A stretch of 61,766 nt of DNA from Shewanella fidelis ATCC BAA-318 (GCF_000518605.1 NZ_KI912459.1:303468-365233); one strand, 5' to 3'. Positions 34,351-42,970 are shown, numbered from the stretch's first letter. Notes: generated from the sequence alone by a model not told the origin. Numbers and translations are program-made.

Positions 34351-34704
34351 TTACGCGACTTCGGTTTCGTTACAGATATATTCAATGGCTGCAGTTTCGT
34401 CTTCATAAATGGCGAACACCTGATGCAGACGTGTTAATTCGATAAGCGATCTTACGCCCGCTGTCGGAGACAGTAATACAATGTCACCATCAAGTTGCTC
34501 GATGCGTTTTAATGCCGAGATCAGCACTGATAAGCCACTTGAGTCGATGTATTCAACTTGGTGAAGATCAATGACTAATTGCGTCATACCTGCATTGATT
34601 TTTTGTAGAATTGCCGCTCGTAGTGTCGGTGTTTGTGTCATGACAACCTCAGCTGGTAGCGTGATTTTACATGCATTCGGTTGTTGTAATTGAGAGAATG
34701 TCAT
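34351..34704 (-). CDS. STAS-domain anti-sigma-factor-antagonist-like protein (SypA-like)
   Basis: A 117-residue single STAS domain. VIDLHQVEYIDSSGLSVLIS carries the phosphorylatable serine (Ser55/Ser56) of the SpoIIAA family. Such proteins switch partners depending on phosphorylation by a HATPase kinase and dephosphorylation by a PP2C phosphatase; both are encoded just upstream (35035 and 35469). In Vibrio fischeri the similar SypA, controlled by SypE, is needed for Syp polysaccharide and biofilm. This is the first gene after the sigma54 candidate at 34777-34794, ahead of the export genes. Confidence 0.9.
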   Translation of the reverse strand: MTFSQLQQPNACKITLPAEVVMTQTPTLRAAILQKINAGMTQLVIDLHQVEYIDSSGLSVLISALKRIEQLDGDIVLLSPTAGVRSLIELTRLHQVFAIYEDETAAIEYICNETEVA

Positions 34705-34776
34705 ATTGCTATCCTTAAAAACGCCTAAGGCATTTTGCTTGTGTTACTGAAAACTATTGTTTGCTTGGTTAATAGA

Positions 34777-34794
34777 AAGCAATTTTGAGGCCAA
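34777..34794 (-). promoter_or_regulatory. Candidate sigma54 promoter for the STAS-wza-wzz-wzy operon
   Basis: The minus strand reads TTGGC-N7-TTGCTT, with GG and GC 10 bp apart. It matches the consensus TGGCAC-N5-TTGCW except in the third to last -24 bases. Transcription would begin near 34768, giving a 64-nt leader. A GCATTGC/GCAATGC palindrome lies about 100 bp upstream of that start. Confidence 0.68.
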
Positions 34795-34860
34795 TAATTT
34801 ATTTGTTTATTTTCAGTTGGTTATGTTTGTTTTGGTTGCGGCATCTTTTGCTCTTGAATC

Positions 34861-34880
34861 GCATTGCTAAATTGCAATGC
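34861..34880. promoter_or_regulatory. Candidate enhancer-binding site (GCATTGC-N6-GCAATGC)
   Basis: GCATTGCTAAATTGCAATGC is a perfect 7-bp-arm inverted repeat with a 6-bp spacer, followed by AAAATG as at the other sites. Its centre is about 100 bp upstream of the predicted sigma54 start. Confidence 0.55.
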
Positions 34881-35034
34881 AAAATGGATTGTTAATTTCT
34901 GGCTGAATTTTTTCAGGGAAGGGCGATAACGACAGTTACTTGCTTAGTTTACTTGTTGGATTATTTTTAAAATATTGCTTGGTTTATCCTGCCGAGGAGA
35001 GACGATGTAATGTTCAATACAGCTCAACGCTTAG

Positions 35035-35430
35035 TTACATTATCAGCGTGAGTTGTAAGTGGGTTCCCGCCACGGTTTGCTGGCTACGTACACTATCCAT
35101 CCAGTTGTTGATGATCCATAAACCGCGACCAGAGTGAACATCTGCTGCTGGGCATGAGTTTGGTTGTACCAAGGCTTTAAAAGGTGAGTTATCAAGCAGA
35201 TCAACAATAACCTTGTTGTTGTCACAATGCAGGATCACAATCATGTGCTTTAGGGGAGGCTTTGCGTGTTCAAAGATATTAGCGATAGCTTCTAATGTGC
35301 AGGTGACCACTTTAAATCTATTCATTTCGGCCACCTGATTTTGCAGCATGAACTGGTCAATCTCTTTGCTGACTGAATGTTTTTGAATAACCCTTCTATC
35401 GAGATTAAGTTGTAAGCTGTTCATGAGCAT
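35035..35430 (-). CDS. Anti-sigma regulatory factor / serine kinase (RsbW-like HATPase)
   Basis: A 131-residue HATPase_c domain of the RsbW/SpoIIAB type. An N-box EAIANIFEHA with the Glu-Asn-like metal-binding pattern, a G1-like VDLLDNSPF, and the nucleotide lid region SGRGLWIINNWMD (GRGL) are visible. Such proteins phosphorylate a STAS partner on serine; the STAS protein encoded 330 bp downstream is the likely target. It lies 38 bp after the PP2C gene and is probably cotranscribed with it. In Vibrio SypE the kinase and phosphatase are fused in one protein; here they are split. Confidence 0.85.
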   Translation of the reverse strand: MLMNSLQLNLDRRVIQKHSVSKEIDQFMLQNQVAEMNRFKVVTCTLEAIANIFEHAKPPLKHMIVILHCDNNKVIVDLLDNSPFKALVQPNSCPAADVHSGRGLWIINNWMDSVRSQQTVAGTHLQLTLIM

Positions 35431-35468
35431 GTTTCCTTGTGTATTAATCGATTTAAGTTGCGGGTAAC

Positions 35469-36731
35469 TTAATGTTGTCGTGAGCTTTGTACGCTGCTGG
35501 CGCTAGAGATCAGCATCAGAGAAATATCATCTTGGGCGGTTTTTTCCTGCCATAGCTCTGCGCTATAGGTTAAAAAGTGCAGTAACTGTTCAGCAGGAAG
35601 TTGCCTCGCTTCATTAATATTCTTCAATAGTTTTTGTTGTCCAAAATAACCGTATTTGCTGTTACGGCATTCATAAATTCCATCTGAGTAGAGCAACAGC
35701 TGGCTAGCTGGTGGCAGATCCAGACTATAACTTTGATATTGATACTGATGGTCTATACCAATAGGGAGTTGCTGGTTACTATTGTTGTTTGTATCGAGTT
35801 GGCTAACTAAACTCGCAGCCTCCTCAGTCACTAGTATTGGCGAGGGGTGACCCGCATTGACTAATTCAATTTGACTGGTACAGGTGTTGATTATTCCAAG
35901 TAACAAAGTTGCAAAACGTCCAGTTTGCTGAGGATCTTCAAACTGGTGATTTATTTGGTTGACCAAACTACATATATCGCCGCTTTGCCACGCATTGTGA
36001 GTGGGTGATAAACAGTGAGCTAAGTTGAAGCTTAGCATTGAAGCCGCTGTGCCATGGCCACTAACATCAAGCAGGTAAAAACCAATCCGTTGCTCATCGA
36101 TTTCAAAACATTGAAATAGATCTCCTGCCAGATCTTGAGCGGGTTTAAATCGAGTGTTCACCCGCCAGCCTTGGCTCAGCAGGTTGTTTTTAGGCAGTAA
36201 TGCTTGTTGTAACTCGGCAGCAATGTGAAGATCTTGTTTAAGGTTTTTTGAGTATTGCTGCTCTTGGGCGAGCAATAGATTGAGTGCTTGATTTTTTAAA
36301 CTCAGCTGTTGCTGCATCTCAATGATCCTTAGTCCAGCCAAGACCCTAACCTGTAACACTCCGCTGTGAAAAGGTTTCGCTATAAAATCGTCAGCGCCAG
36401 AGGCTAACCCTTCGATAATATTGTCATTTTGGTTCTTGCTTGTTAGCAAAATAGTATAAGGAGGATTAGCCGATGACTTAATGGTCTTACATAACTCAAC
36501 GCCACTGATATTTGGCATCATCCAGTCGGTAATCACCATCTCAACATGATTATGTTTGAGGTAATTAATTGCATCATAGGGATTGGCACAGCTGATCACC
36601 TGATGATTTAACGAGCGTAACAAATTTGTCAGTAGTAGCCGTTCGCTATCGCAATCCTCCACCACGAGGATCCTGTGTTGCTGCGTGCTGTGAGTGAATT
36701 TATGTTGTGCTAATGACATATTTGAGCCCAT
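35469..36731 (-). CDS. Response regulator with PP2C-type serine phosphatase output (RsbU/SypE-like)
   Basis: A 420-residue protein. An N-terminal receiver domain (about 20-135) has HRILVVEDCDSERLLLTNLL, phospho-acceptor Asp69 in MVITDWMMPN, and the Lys in FIAKPFHSG. A coiled-coil linker follows (about 140-170). The C-terminal PP2C/SpoIIE domain (about 175-415) has FYLLDVSGHGTAASMLSFNL and GHPSPILV. It would dephosphorylate the STAS protein when the receiver is switched. It heads a two-gene unit with the HATPase gene, and a sigma54 candidate sits upstream (36795-36811). Confidence 0.9.
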   Translation of the reverse strand: MGSNMSLAQHKFTHSTQQHRILVVEDCDSERLLLTNLLRSLNHQVISCANPYDAINYLKHNHVEMVITDWMMPNISGVELCKTIKSSANPPYTILLTSKNQNDNIIEGLASGADDFIAKPFHSGVLQVRVLAGLRIIEMQQQLSLKNQALNLLLAQEQQYSKNLKQDLHIAAELQQALLPKNNLLSQGWRVNTRFKPAQDLAGDLFQCFEIDEQRIGFYLLDVSGHGTAASMLSFNLAHCLSPTHNAWQSGDICSLVNQINHQFEDPQQTGRFATLLLGIINTCTSQIELVNAGHPSPILVTEEAASLVSQLDTNNNSNQQLPIGIDHQYQYQSYSLDLPPASQLLLYSDGIYECRNSKYGYFGQQKLLKNINEARQLPAEQLLHFLTYSAELWQEKTAQDDISLMLISSASSVQSSRQH

Positions 36732-36794
36732 GTTTAGTCTGTTTGTTATGTAGAGGGTGTCGCTACATTGTTAATTTCTGTTTGGGAGTGACTA

Positions 36795-36811
36795 AAGCAA
36801 GGTGCATACCA
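36795..36811 (-). promoter_or_regulatory. Candidate sigma54 promoter for the PP2C-HATPase pair
   Basis: The minus strand reads TGGTATGCACCTTGCTT. GG and GC are 10 bp apart and the -12 half is perfect; the -24 half has T in place of C after TGG. The gene start is about 65 bp downstream of the -12 half. Confidence 0.55.
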
Positions 36812-36907
36812 TTTAACGTTGCTTTGTGTTATCCATTGTTTTTATGATGTTTTGTTCAATGAGTTTGCCTTTTGTTGTTCTGCTGGAGAGCGCTTTTTGT
36901 GCGCAGA

Positions 36908-36923
36908 TGCAATTTGATTTGCA
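36908..36923. promoter_or_regulatory. Candidate enhancer-binding site (TGCAA-N6-TTGCA)
   Basis: TGCAATTTGATTTGCA is a 5-bp-arm inverted repeat followed by AAATG, nearly matching the site at 30236-30252. It is about 130 bp upstream of the predicted sigma54 start. Confidence 0.5.
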
Positions 36924-37265
36924 AAATGAGAATGGCGTGATGGCTTCGAAGCTAAGCGGCTCAACATAAGCTGCTCACCGCTTGGTTATTGATTTTGCTT
37001 TGCTGGATAAACGTATTTATGCGTTAGCAAGTACGCTTCATCGTCGCAGTAACAAGTAAGTTATTTATATGAATTACTGCAACCAACAGATTTGAAAGCT
37101 AAACTTTAGCTATATGCCTTAATATTTGAGTCGAAGGGGCTTACTCGTTTATCTGTTTAGTCGACTCAGCAAATTATGATTTTTTAAGGCTTTGGTAAAA
37201 CTTCTTATCAATCCTATCTGTGGTGTGATGGGGAAGCCAGAAAGAGTGTCGAGGAGTTGTAAAGC

Positions 37266-37619
37266 ATGATAGATGAAGCTGTATTAAATGAATTAACTAG
37301 CATGTTGGGTGAAGAGGCGACCCAAAGGATGTTGCTTGTTTATACAACAGAGGTTCAAGAGCGGCTCAAGGTTCTCGCGCAGATCTCACAGGCGATTAAG
37401 GCTGACGAGGCGATTGATTTTGCTGAGGTTGAAATTCAGGCTCATACCTTGAAAAGTAGTTCAGCCAGTTTTGGGGCAATTGAGTTTTCTGCTCAAGCTG
37501 AAATATTGGAGCATGCTGCGAAAGCTCATGATGCTGCGAAAGTGACACAGCAACTAGTGACGCTAAGTGAACTGGGCGTAGAAACCCTGAGATTTTATGC
37601 TGAGCGCCTTGCACCCTAA
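37266..37619 (+). CDS. Histidine phosphotransfer (Hpt) protein, LuxU-like
   Basis: A 117-residue single Hpt domain. The phosphorylated His60 lies in IQAHTLKSSSASFGA, the conserved HxLKxxxxxxGA motif. It is close in size to LuxU and precedes a LuxO-like sigma54 activator by about 100 bp, so it probably relays phosphate from a distant hybrid kinase to that regulator. No hybrid sensor kinase is encoded within the window. Confidence 0.88.
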   Translation: MIDEAVLNELTSMLGEEATQRMLLVYTTEVQERLKVLAQISQAIKADEAIDFAEVEIQAHTLKSSSASFGAIEFSAQAEILEHAAKAHDAAKVTQQLVTLSELGVETLRFYAERLAP

Positions 37620-37722
37620 AATTGAATGGGGTTTACTGCTATTATAAATATCGATATTTCAATGGTATCAGTGGCATTAAGCGCACTGTTACACCAATTG
37701 CATGACAGGTAGGCTGATTTAT

Positions 37723-39261
37723 ATGGACATAACAAGCTCATTTACCACACTACTCGTTGAAGACAGTATGTCGCTTGGGGCACTGTACACCGAATATCTG
37801 CGTGCCGACGGCGCTAGAGTCACTCATGTTAATCATGGTGAAGATGCGTTAAATGAACTTAAACAGTGGCAACCTGATCTGCTAGTGCTTGATATTCAGT
37901 TACCTGATATGTCTGGTATGGATATTCTTGCCGCAGTACAAAAAGATTACCCTGATATTACCGTTATTATGATTACTGCTCATGGCACTATTGATATTGC
38001 GGTAGATGCGATGCGCTCAGGTGCTTTTGACTTTTTAGTAAAACCTTTCGATGCCAAGCGGCTCTCTATTACAGTTCGCAATGCCCTTAAACAACGTCAG
38101 CTAGTTAACTTAGTTGCAAAATATGAAAGTAGTTTGCCTAAGCCGCGCTTTATGGGCTTTGTTGGTGAGTCTTTGGCAATGCAAACCATTTATAAAACCA
38201 TTGATTGTGTTGCGAATAGTAAAGCCTCAGCATTTATTGTCGGTGAAAGTGGTACCGGTAAAGAAGTGTGTGCTAATGCAATTCATCATGCAGGAAATCG
38301 TTGTGATGGTCCTTTTGTGGCGTTAAATTGTGCATCAATCCCTAAAGATCTAATAGAAAGTGAAATTTTTGGTCATACTAAAGGTGCCTTCACAGGGGCT
38401 GTTGCCAACAGAGATGGCGCTGCAACCCGTGCCCATAACGGTACTTTGTTTTTAGATGAGATCTGCGAAATGGATCTTGAGTTGCAAAGTAAATTACTGA
38501 GATTTATTCAAACCGGTGTATTTCAACGTGTTGGCGCGACCAAAGAAGAGAAGGTCGATGTTCGTTTTGTAAGTGCCACCAATAGGATCCCATGGGATGA
38601 AGTTAAAGCTGGTCGCTTTAGAGAAGATCTGTTTTATCGACTGCATGTTATTCCGATAGAGTTACCGCCTTTACGAGTACGTGGTAAAGATATTTTATTA
38701 TTGGCGTCCAGCTTGCTAAAAGAGTACAACAAAGAAGAGGGTAAAAAGTTTAAAGGCTTTAGCTCTGATGCTAAGCGTTGTCTAACAAATTACGCGTGGC
38801 CGGGAAATGTTAGGCAGCTGCAAAATGTGATCCGTCAGGTGGTGGTGCTTAACGAAGGTGATCTTGTCGAGCTTGATATGCTGCCGTTACAGTTGACGAC
38901 AGCAGAAATAAGTCAGCCTAAAATAGAATCTGACGCTAAGAATAAGCCGACGCATAGCCAACCAGCAGCCGATAATAACTTAAATGAGATCGCTGAAAGC
39001 AGCTCTTTCATTAGTAATATTGAGCCAACTACTGCTTATTCGTCTAAACCACAGCATAGTGCTGATAGTGTTACTGCTACAACGAGTAATGATGAGATAG
39101 AGCCGCTGTGGTTAACTGAGAAACGTACCATTGAGAGCGCAATCGCGCGCTGTGATGGTAACGTACCTAAAGCGGCGGCATTACTGGATATTAGCGCTTC
39201 AACTATTTATCGTAAGCGTCAAACTTGGGAAGAGTTAGAAAACAGCTTAGCCCCTAGTTAA
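37723..39261 (+). CDS. Sigma54-dependent response regulator (LuxO/SypG/NtrC-like)
   Basis: A 512-residue activator. The receiver domain has TLLVEDSMSLGALYT and phospho-Asp57 in LLVLDIQLPDMSG (counted from the chosen ATG at 37723; an ATG seven codons earlier lacks a ribosome site). The AAA+ domain (about 145-385) has Walker A GESGTGKE, the sigma54-contact GAFTGA, Walker B TLFLDEICEMD and an arginine-finger region. A Ser/Thr/Asn-rich linker of about 80 residues leads to a Fis-type HTH (AIARCDGNVPKAAALLDISA). It most likely activates the sigma54 promoters of the minus-strand polysaccharide locus. A strong terminator follows. Confidence 0.92.
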   Translation: MDITSSFTTLLVEDSMSLGALYTEYLRADGARVTHVNHGEDALNELKQWQPDLLVLDIQLPDMSGMDILAAVQKDYPDITVIMITAHGTIDIAVDAMRSGAFDFLVKPFDAKRLSITVRNALKQRQLVNLVAKYESSLPKPRFMGFVGESLAMQTIYKTIDCVANSKASAFIVGESGTGKEVCANAIHHAGNRCDGPFVALNCASIPKDLIESEIFGHTKGAFTGAVANRDGAATRAHNGTLFLDEICEMDLELQSKLLRFIQTGVFQRVGATKEEKVDVRFVSATNRIPWDEVKAGRFREDLFYRLHVIPIELPPLRVRGKDILLLASSLLKEYNKEEGKKFKGFSSDAKRCLTNYAWPGNVRQLQNVIRQVVVLNEGDLVELDMLPLQLTTAEISQPKIESDAKNKPTHSQPAADNNLNEIAESSSFISNIEPTTAYSSKPQHSADSVTATTSNDEIEPLWLTEKRTIESAIARCDGNVPKAAALLDISASTIYRKRQTWEELENSLAPS

Positions 39262-39308
39262 ATAGCTGATAAAAATATCCTTATGTAAGTGATAGAGCAA
39301 TATCGGAC

Positions 39309-39338
39309 AAAGGAGTAGACTAAGCGCTACTCCTTTTT
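39309..39338 (+). terminator. Intrinsic terminator after the sigma54 regulator
   Basis: AAAGGAGTAG and CTACTCCTTT form a perfect 10-bp stem with an 8-nt loop, followed by TT. It separates the regulator from the PHP-domain gene, although that gene starts only about 20 bp downstream. Confidence 0.82.
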
Positions 39339-39358
39339 GCGTTATAAATGAGGTCAAA

Positions 39359-40108
39359 ATGAAATACCTTGTTGATACCCATACTCATACAGTTGCCTCC
39401 ACTCATGCTTACAGTACCTTGCAAGAATATATTGCGATGGCGAAACAAAAGGGGATTAAACTATTTGCAACGACCGACCATGGCCCTGATATGGCTGATG
39501 CTCCGCACTTTTGGCATTTCGTTAATTTACGGGTGATCCCAAGAGTTGTGGATGGCGTTGGGATTTTACGCGGTATAGAAGCGAATATAAAAAATGACAG
39601 CGGCGAAATAGATTTTTTTGGTGACTACTTAGCTGAACTGGATATTGTGCTAGCGGGATTTCATGAACCTGTTTTTGCACCTGTTGATAAAGCTACCCAT
39701 ACGAAAGCGCTGATAAACTGCATTAAAAGCGGCAACGTTGATATTATTACCCATCCCGGAAATCCATCCTATCCGATAGACATTGAGGCAGTCGCTAAGG
39801 CTGCTGCAGAATATAATGTTGCCCTCGAAATTAATAATTCGTCGTTTTTAACATCGCGTAAGGGCAGTGAACATAATTGTTTAGCGATTGCTAAGGCAGT
39901 AAAAAATGCTGGTGGACTGTTAGTCATGGGGTCCGATTCGCATATCGCGTACAGTTTAGGTGATTTTGAACAGGCTATGACTATCGTTGAACAGGCAGAG
40001 TTTCCTCCAGAGCGCTTACTTAATCGTTCACCTGAGGCGTTACTGGCATTTTTATCCGCTAGAGGCCATGGTGCGCTTGATGCGTATTCGGTGCTTGTTG
40101 AGGAATAA
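39359..40108 (+). CDS. PHP-domain phosphatase (YcdX family)
   Basis: A 249-residue PHP-fold metalloenzyme. Metal ligands are visible in DTHTHTVASTHAYS, ATTDHGPDM, FHEPVF, ITHPGNPSYP and MGSDSHIAYS. Members such as YcdX are trinuclear-zinc phosphatases; natural substrates are uncertain. The gene stands between the sigma54 regulator terminator and an rmlD-like gene (22 bp away). Confidence 0.88.
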   Translation: MKYLVDTHTHTVASTHAYSTLQEYIAMAKQKGIKLFATTDHGPDMADAPHFWHFVNLRVIPRVVDGVGILRGIEANIKNDSGEIDFFGDYLAELDIVLAGFHEPVFAPVDKATHTKALINCIKSGNVDIITHPGNPSYPIDIEAVAKAAAEYNVALEINNSSFLTSRKGSEHNCLAIAKAVKNAGGLLVMGSDSHIAYSLGDFEQAMTIVEQAEFPPERLLNRSPEALLAFLSARGHGALDAYSVLVEE

Positions 40109-40130
40109 TAATGTTTAGGGAGCTTGCTAA

Positions 40131-41204
40131 GTGCGAGTGTTAATTACAGGTGCGGCTGGACAACTGGCACAGGCGTTGTTGTCGATAGTTGAGGTTGCTG
40201 CTAATGCTAGGCTTAATACATGCAGTACATCCCAGCGGTTATTGCTCGATATGCTACCTGAAATCACTGAGTGTATTGCGGTTGACGATAGCGTAAAAGG
40301 CTTGGTTAAAGAGCAACTGGATATTTGTTGTTCGGAGTCTATTCAGAGCGCATTTGATGAGTTTGCACCAGATGTTGTGATTAACTGTGCGGCTTATAAT
40401 GCGGTTGATAATGCAGAGCTGGAGCCAGTTAAGGCGATTGCTATCAATGAACAAGGGCCTAAATTATTGGCTCTTGCGTGTAAGGCTCGCAACCTTAAGT
40501 TGGTACATATTTCCACAGATTTTGTGTTTGATGGAGCTTTATCTACTGCTTATACGGAGCAAGATCTAGCATCACCTTTATCTGTCTATGGTCAAAGTAA
40601 ACTTAATGGCGAGCGTGCGATAGCAGAAACCCTAGATTCTGATGCGATGATTATTCGTACCTCATGGTTATACAGCTGTTGGGGGACTAATTTCGTAACA
40701 ACCATGCAGAGACTGTTGGCGACCAAGGAGCGGCTAGCTGTTATTGATGATCAGACTGGCAGCCCAACATGGTGTGAAGCGCTGGCAGTTGTTATTTTTA
40801 AACTCATTAAACAAAAGGCTGAGTCGGAAGGATCTGCTGCTAGCAAAATGCCTGTGACTGCACGACGCAATGATGTTGCAAGTCACTTACCAAACAGTGC
40901 CGAGCTATTTCATTATGCAGCAGCTGAAAGCTGTACTTGGTTTGAATTGACTAAGCAGATTAAAAAGCAGATGCATGTGATTCATTCAGATAATAGCGCA
41001 AGTTTTACTTGTAAGCTTGAATCGATAACCAGTGAAACATGGCAATCTTGGCATCAAGCTAGGCTAGCGACTAGGCCTGTTCAAAGTGCTTTATGTGCAG
41101 TCAAAGTAAATAGCCAATTAATGGTCAGCGAACACAGTATGTTGGCAGCCCCGTGGCAGCAACAGCTGCAAGCTATGTTGCAGTATCAAGCGTCGTTAAG
41201 TTAA
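40131..41204 (+). CDS. rmlD: dTDP-4-dehydrorhamnose reductase-like protein with extra segments
   Basis: A 357-residue short-chain reductase. It uses a GTG start with AGGGAG upstream. LITGAAGQLAQALL is the nucleotide motif; HISTDFVFDGAL, SVYGQSKLNGERA (catalytic Tyr-Lys) and IIRTSWLYS follow the RmlD pattern, and DQTGSPTW is the substrate loop. It is about 60 residues longer than usual: an extra stretch near the N-terminus (about 22-60) and another around 225-255, rich in Ala, Ser and Asn. RmlD reduces dTDP-4-keto-rhamnose to dTDP-rhamnose. It is 18 kb from rmlC, and rmlA is not seen. Confidence 0.82.
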   Translation: MRVLITGAAGQLAQALLSIVEVAANARLNTCSTSQRLLLDMLPEITECIAVDDSVKGLVKEQLDICCSESIQSAFDEFAPDVVINCAAYNAVDNAELEPVKAIAINEQGPKLLALACKARNLKLVHISTDFVFDGALSTAYTEQDLASPLSVYGQSKLNGERAIAETLDSDAMIIRTSWLYSCWGTNFVTTMQRLLATKERLAVIDDQTGSPTWCEALAVVIFKLIKQKAESEGSAASKMPVTARRNDVASHLPNSAELFHYAAAESCTWFELTKQIKKQMHVIHSDNSASFTCKLESITSETWQSWHQARLATRPVQSALCAVKVNSQLMVSEHSMLAAPWQQQLQAMLQYQASLS

Positions 41205-41238
41205 AAAAAGGCAAACCTCATGCTGAGGTTTGCCTTTT
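41204..41238. terminator. Bidirectional terminator between rmlD and the Wzi-like gene
   Basis: AAAAAA, then GGCAAACCTCA and TGAGGTTTGCC as a perfect 11-bp stem with a TGC loop, then TTTT. It lies between convergent genes and serves both. Confidence 0.95.
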
Positions 41239-41263
41239 AGTTGGTTAGCTGGTCAAGCAGTTG

Positions 41264-42730
41264 TTAGAAACTGCGTTCCCAGCCTGCATAAATCGTCGTG
41301 TCCCAGTCGTTACCGCCTGAAGTAACATATTTGCTGTAGCCAACAGTGCCACCCACTTTCAAGGTGCCTTGATATAAAGGTCTATGATAGCTAGTGTCAA
41401 ATTGGTAAACACGCTCATATTCACCCGGTGATACCGGATTACCGCCAGATGGATTTTGTGTATCAGTACCGTCGGTATTTAGTCTTAACCAGCGGAACTT
41501 GTTAGTGATGTTTTGGCCGCCGCCAAGTTGTGTAATACCGCCAACAACCAATGTCGTTGCGTCATTGTCATAGGTACTACCTAGACTTTTACCATAGTAG
41601 CGATAACCATCTTGATAGAAGCCGTGTTCGTATAAACAGTTATAAACACTAGAGTCTACGCCGCAAGCTACTTGAGTATCTGAGTATTCAACAAATACAC
41701 GAGTGTTGATATTGGCTAAAACAAAATCGATACCGCCCATATTGGCAGAGTTAATCAGCTTGTTTTTACCATTATGATAGTCTTCATGGATCCGCTCATA
41801 GTAAATGCCATAGGGAATACCAAAGGCTGTATCAGACCAGCGGAAGTCATAACCTGCGAGCATGTTTTCTTGACCGTTAGTCACATCGCCTTCGCTCATG
41901 CCACCATTAAACAGGCCATCCCACCAGTCACTTAAACTATTACCGTAACCTTCACCGCCCCACTGCATTGTCCATGAAAAACCAACTTCAAGCTGAGAAA
42001 TCGGCCTTAGCGTACCGCGTGCGCCCCAATGTTTAGCATCCGGTACATGGCGGCCACTTTCCATTTTGCTAAAAGCAGTAGTGAAAGTCCACGGACCAAT
42101 CCAGTTTAACCATGGTGTTTCAAACGCTTGGCTATTGTTACGTGAAAACGTTACGCCAGGCATTGGTCGTGCATTGGTTGTTTGAATGAGTCCGCTATCC
42201 CAGCCAGGGCCCCAGTATTTTTGCTGTGCGCCAGCACTAATAATCCAGTTGCCTAACATAACTGCGGCAAAACTATCATCTAGACGAGTACTGTTACCGT
42301 CTATTGGATCGTAATGGTAACTGGTAGATAAGCGCCCGCTAAACCAGTCTTTAGTGATTTCAGCTGACACTTCCGCCTCAGCTTTATCACGATAATCTTG
42401 ACCAAAACCAATAAAGCGTGTGGTGTCAGAACCGCCAGCAAGTTTAACTTTAGCACTCATGCCACGGTGATCTTGCAAGTAAGCCTGAGTTACTCGATCA
42501 AATGCGTCGCGCTGTACGGTTGATAACGTACTTTGATCTGCTTTGTCCATATCTTGCTTGATACCCTCCCACATTAGTGGGTAAGTGGTAATTGGCTGCA
42601 CGATAACGCCAGTATCAGATAACAGTTGAATATCAGCTCTTAGCGCTAAATCCGTTGGCTCTACCCACCAAGCTGCTTGCACAGATTGACTGGCCAGTAG
42701 TAATAATCCAGATAATAGTTTGAGTTTCAT
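41264..42730 (-). CDS. Wzi-family capsule assembly outer-membrane protein
   Basis: A 488-residue beta-barrel protein. ATG at 42730 is chosen because AAGGGAA precedes it and it begins a signal peptide (KLLSGLLLLASQSVQA); a longer frame exists upstream but is unsupported. The mature part starts AWWVEPTDLALRADIQLLSD, typical of the capsule-assembly Wzi family, and shows alternating beta strands with aromatic girdles ending in TTIYAGWERSF (C-terminal Phe). Wzi helps retain capsular polysaccharide at the surface. It is monocistronic. Confidence 0.85.
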   Translation of the reverse strand: MKLKLLSGLLLLASQSVQAAWWVEPTDLALRADIQLLSDTGVIVQPITTYPLMWEGIKQDMDKADQSTLSTVQRDAFDRVTQAYLQDHRGMSAKVKLAGGSDTTRFIGFGQDYRDKAEAEVSAEITKDWFSGRLSTSYHYDPIDGNSTRLDDSFAAVMLGNWIISAGAQQKYWGPGWDSGLIQTTNARPMPGVTFSRNNSQAFETPWLNWIGPWTFTTAFSKMESGRHVPDAKHWGARGTLRPISQLEVGFSWTMQWGGEGYGNSLSDWWDGLFNGGMSEGDVTNGQENMLAGYDFRWSDTAFGIPYGIYYERIHEDYHNGKNKLINSANMGGIDFVLANINTRVFVEYSDTQVACGVDSSVYNCLYEHGFYQDGYRYYGKSLGSTYDNDATTLVVGGITQLGGGQNITNKFRWLRLNTDGTDTQNPSGGNPVSPGEYERVYQFDTSYHRPLYQGTLKVGGTVGYSKYVTSGGNDWDTTIYAGWERSF

Positions 42731-42970
42731 GGGATTCCCTTTGGTTAATGGGCGCATTTTAGAGGATTTAACTGCGTGGCGGTAGTCGTTACGATTATTA
42801 ATTTGCCACAAAATGTGACGCTGAAATAATGTAATAAGTTAATTTGGGATAGGTTTAAAACGCTTTATTTTTATGCGAGTTAGCTCTCTATGTTCTACTG
42901 TTTATTTAGGCGCTTAGCTATTAGTTTGGCTAACGATTAACTCTATTAACTGTTTACAAGGAGTGTTGAC

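Larger units (their letters stand above)
34705..35034. other. Intergenic regulatory region upstream of the STAS-wza operon
   Basis: About 330 bp with no gene. It holds a sigma54 promoter candidate (34777-34794) and a palindromic candidate activator site (34861-34880), and ends against the stop of the HATPase gene. Confidence 0.7.
36732..37265. other. Intergenic regulatory region between the divergent PP2C and Hpt genes
   Basis: About 530 bp with no credible gene. It holds the minus-strand sigma54 candidate (36795-36811) and a TGCAA-N6-TTGCA site (36908-36923). The promoter of the Hpt gene should be in the right half, but no clear sequence was found. Confidence 0.6.
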
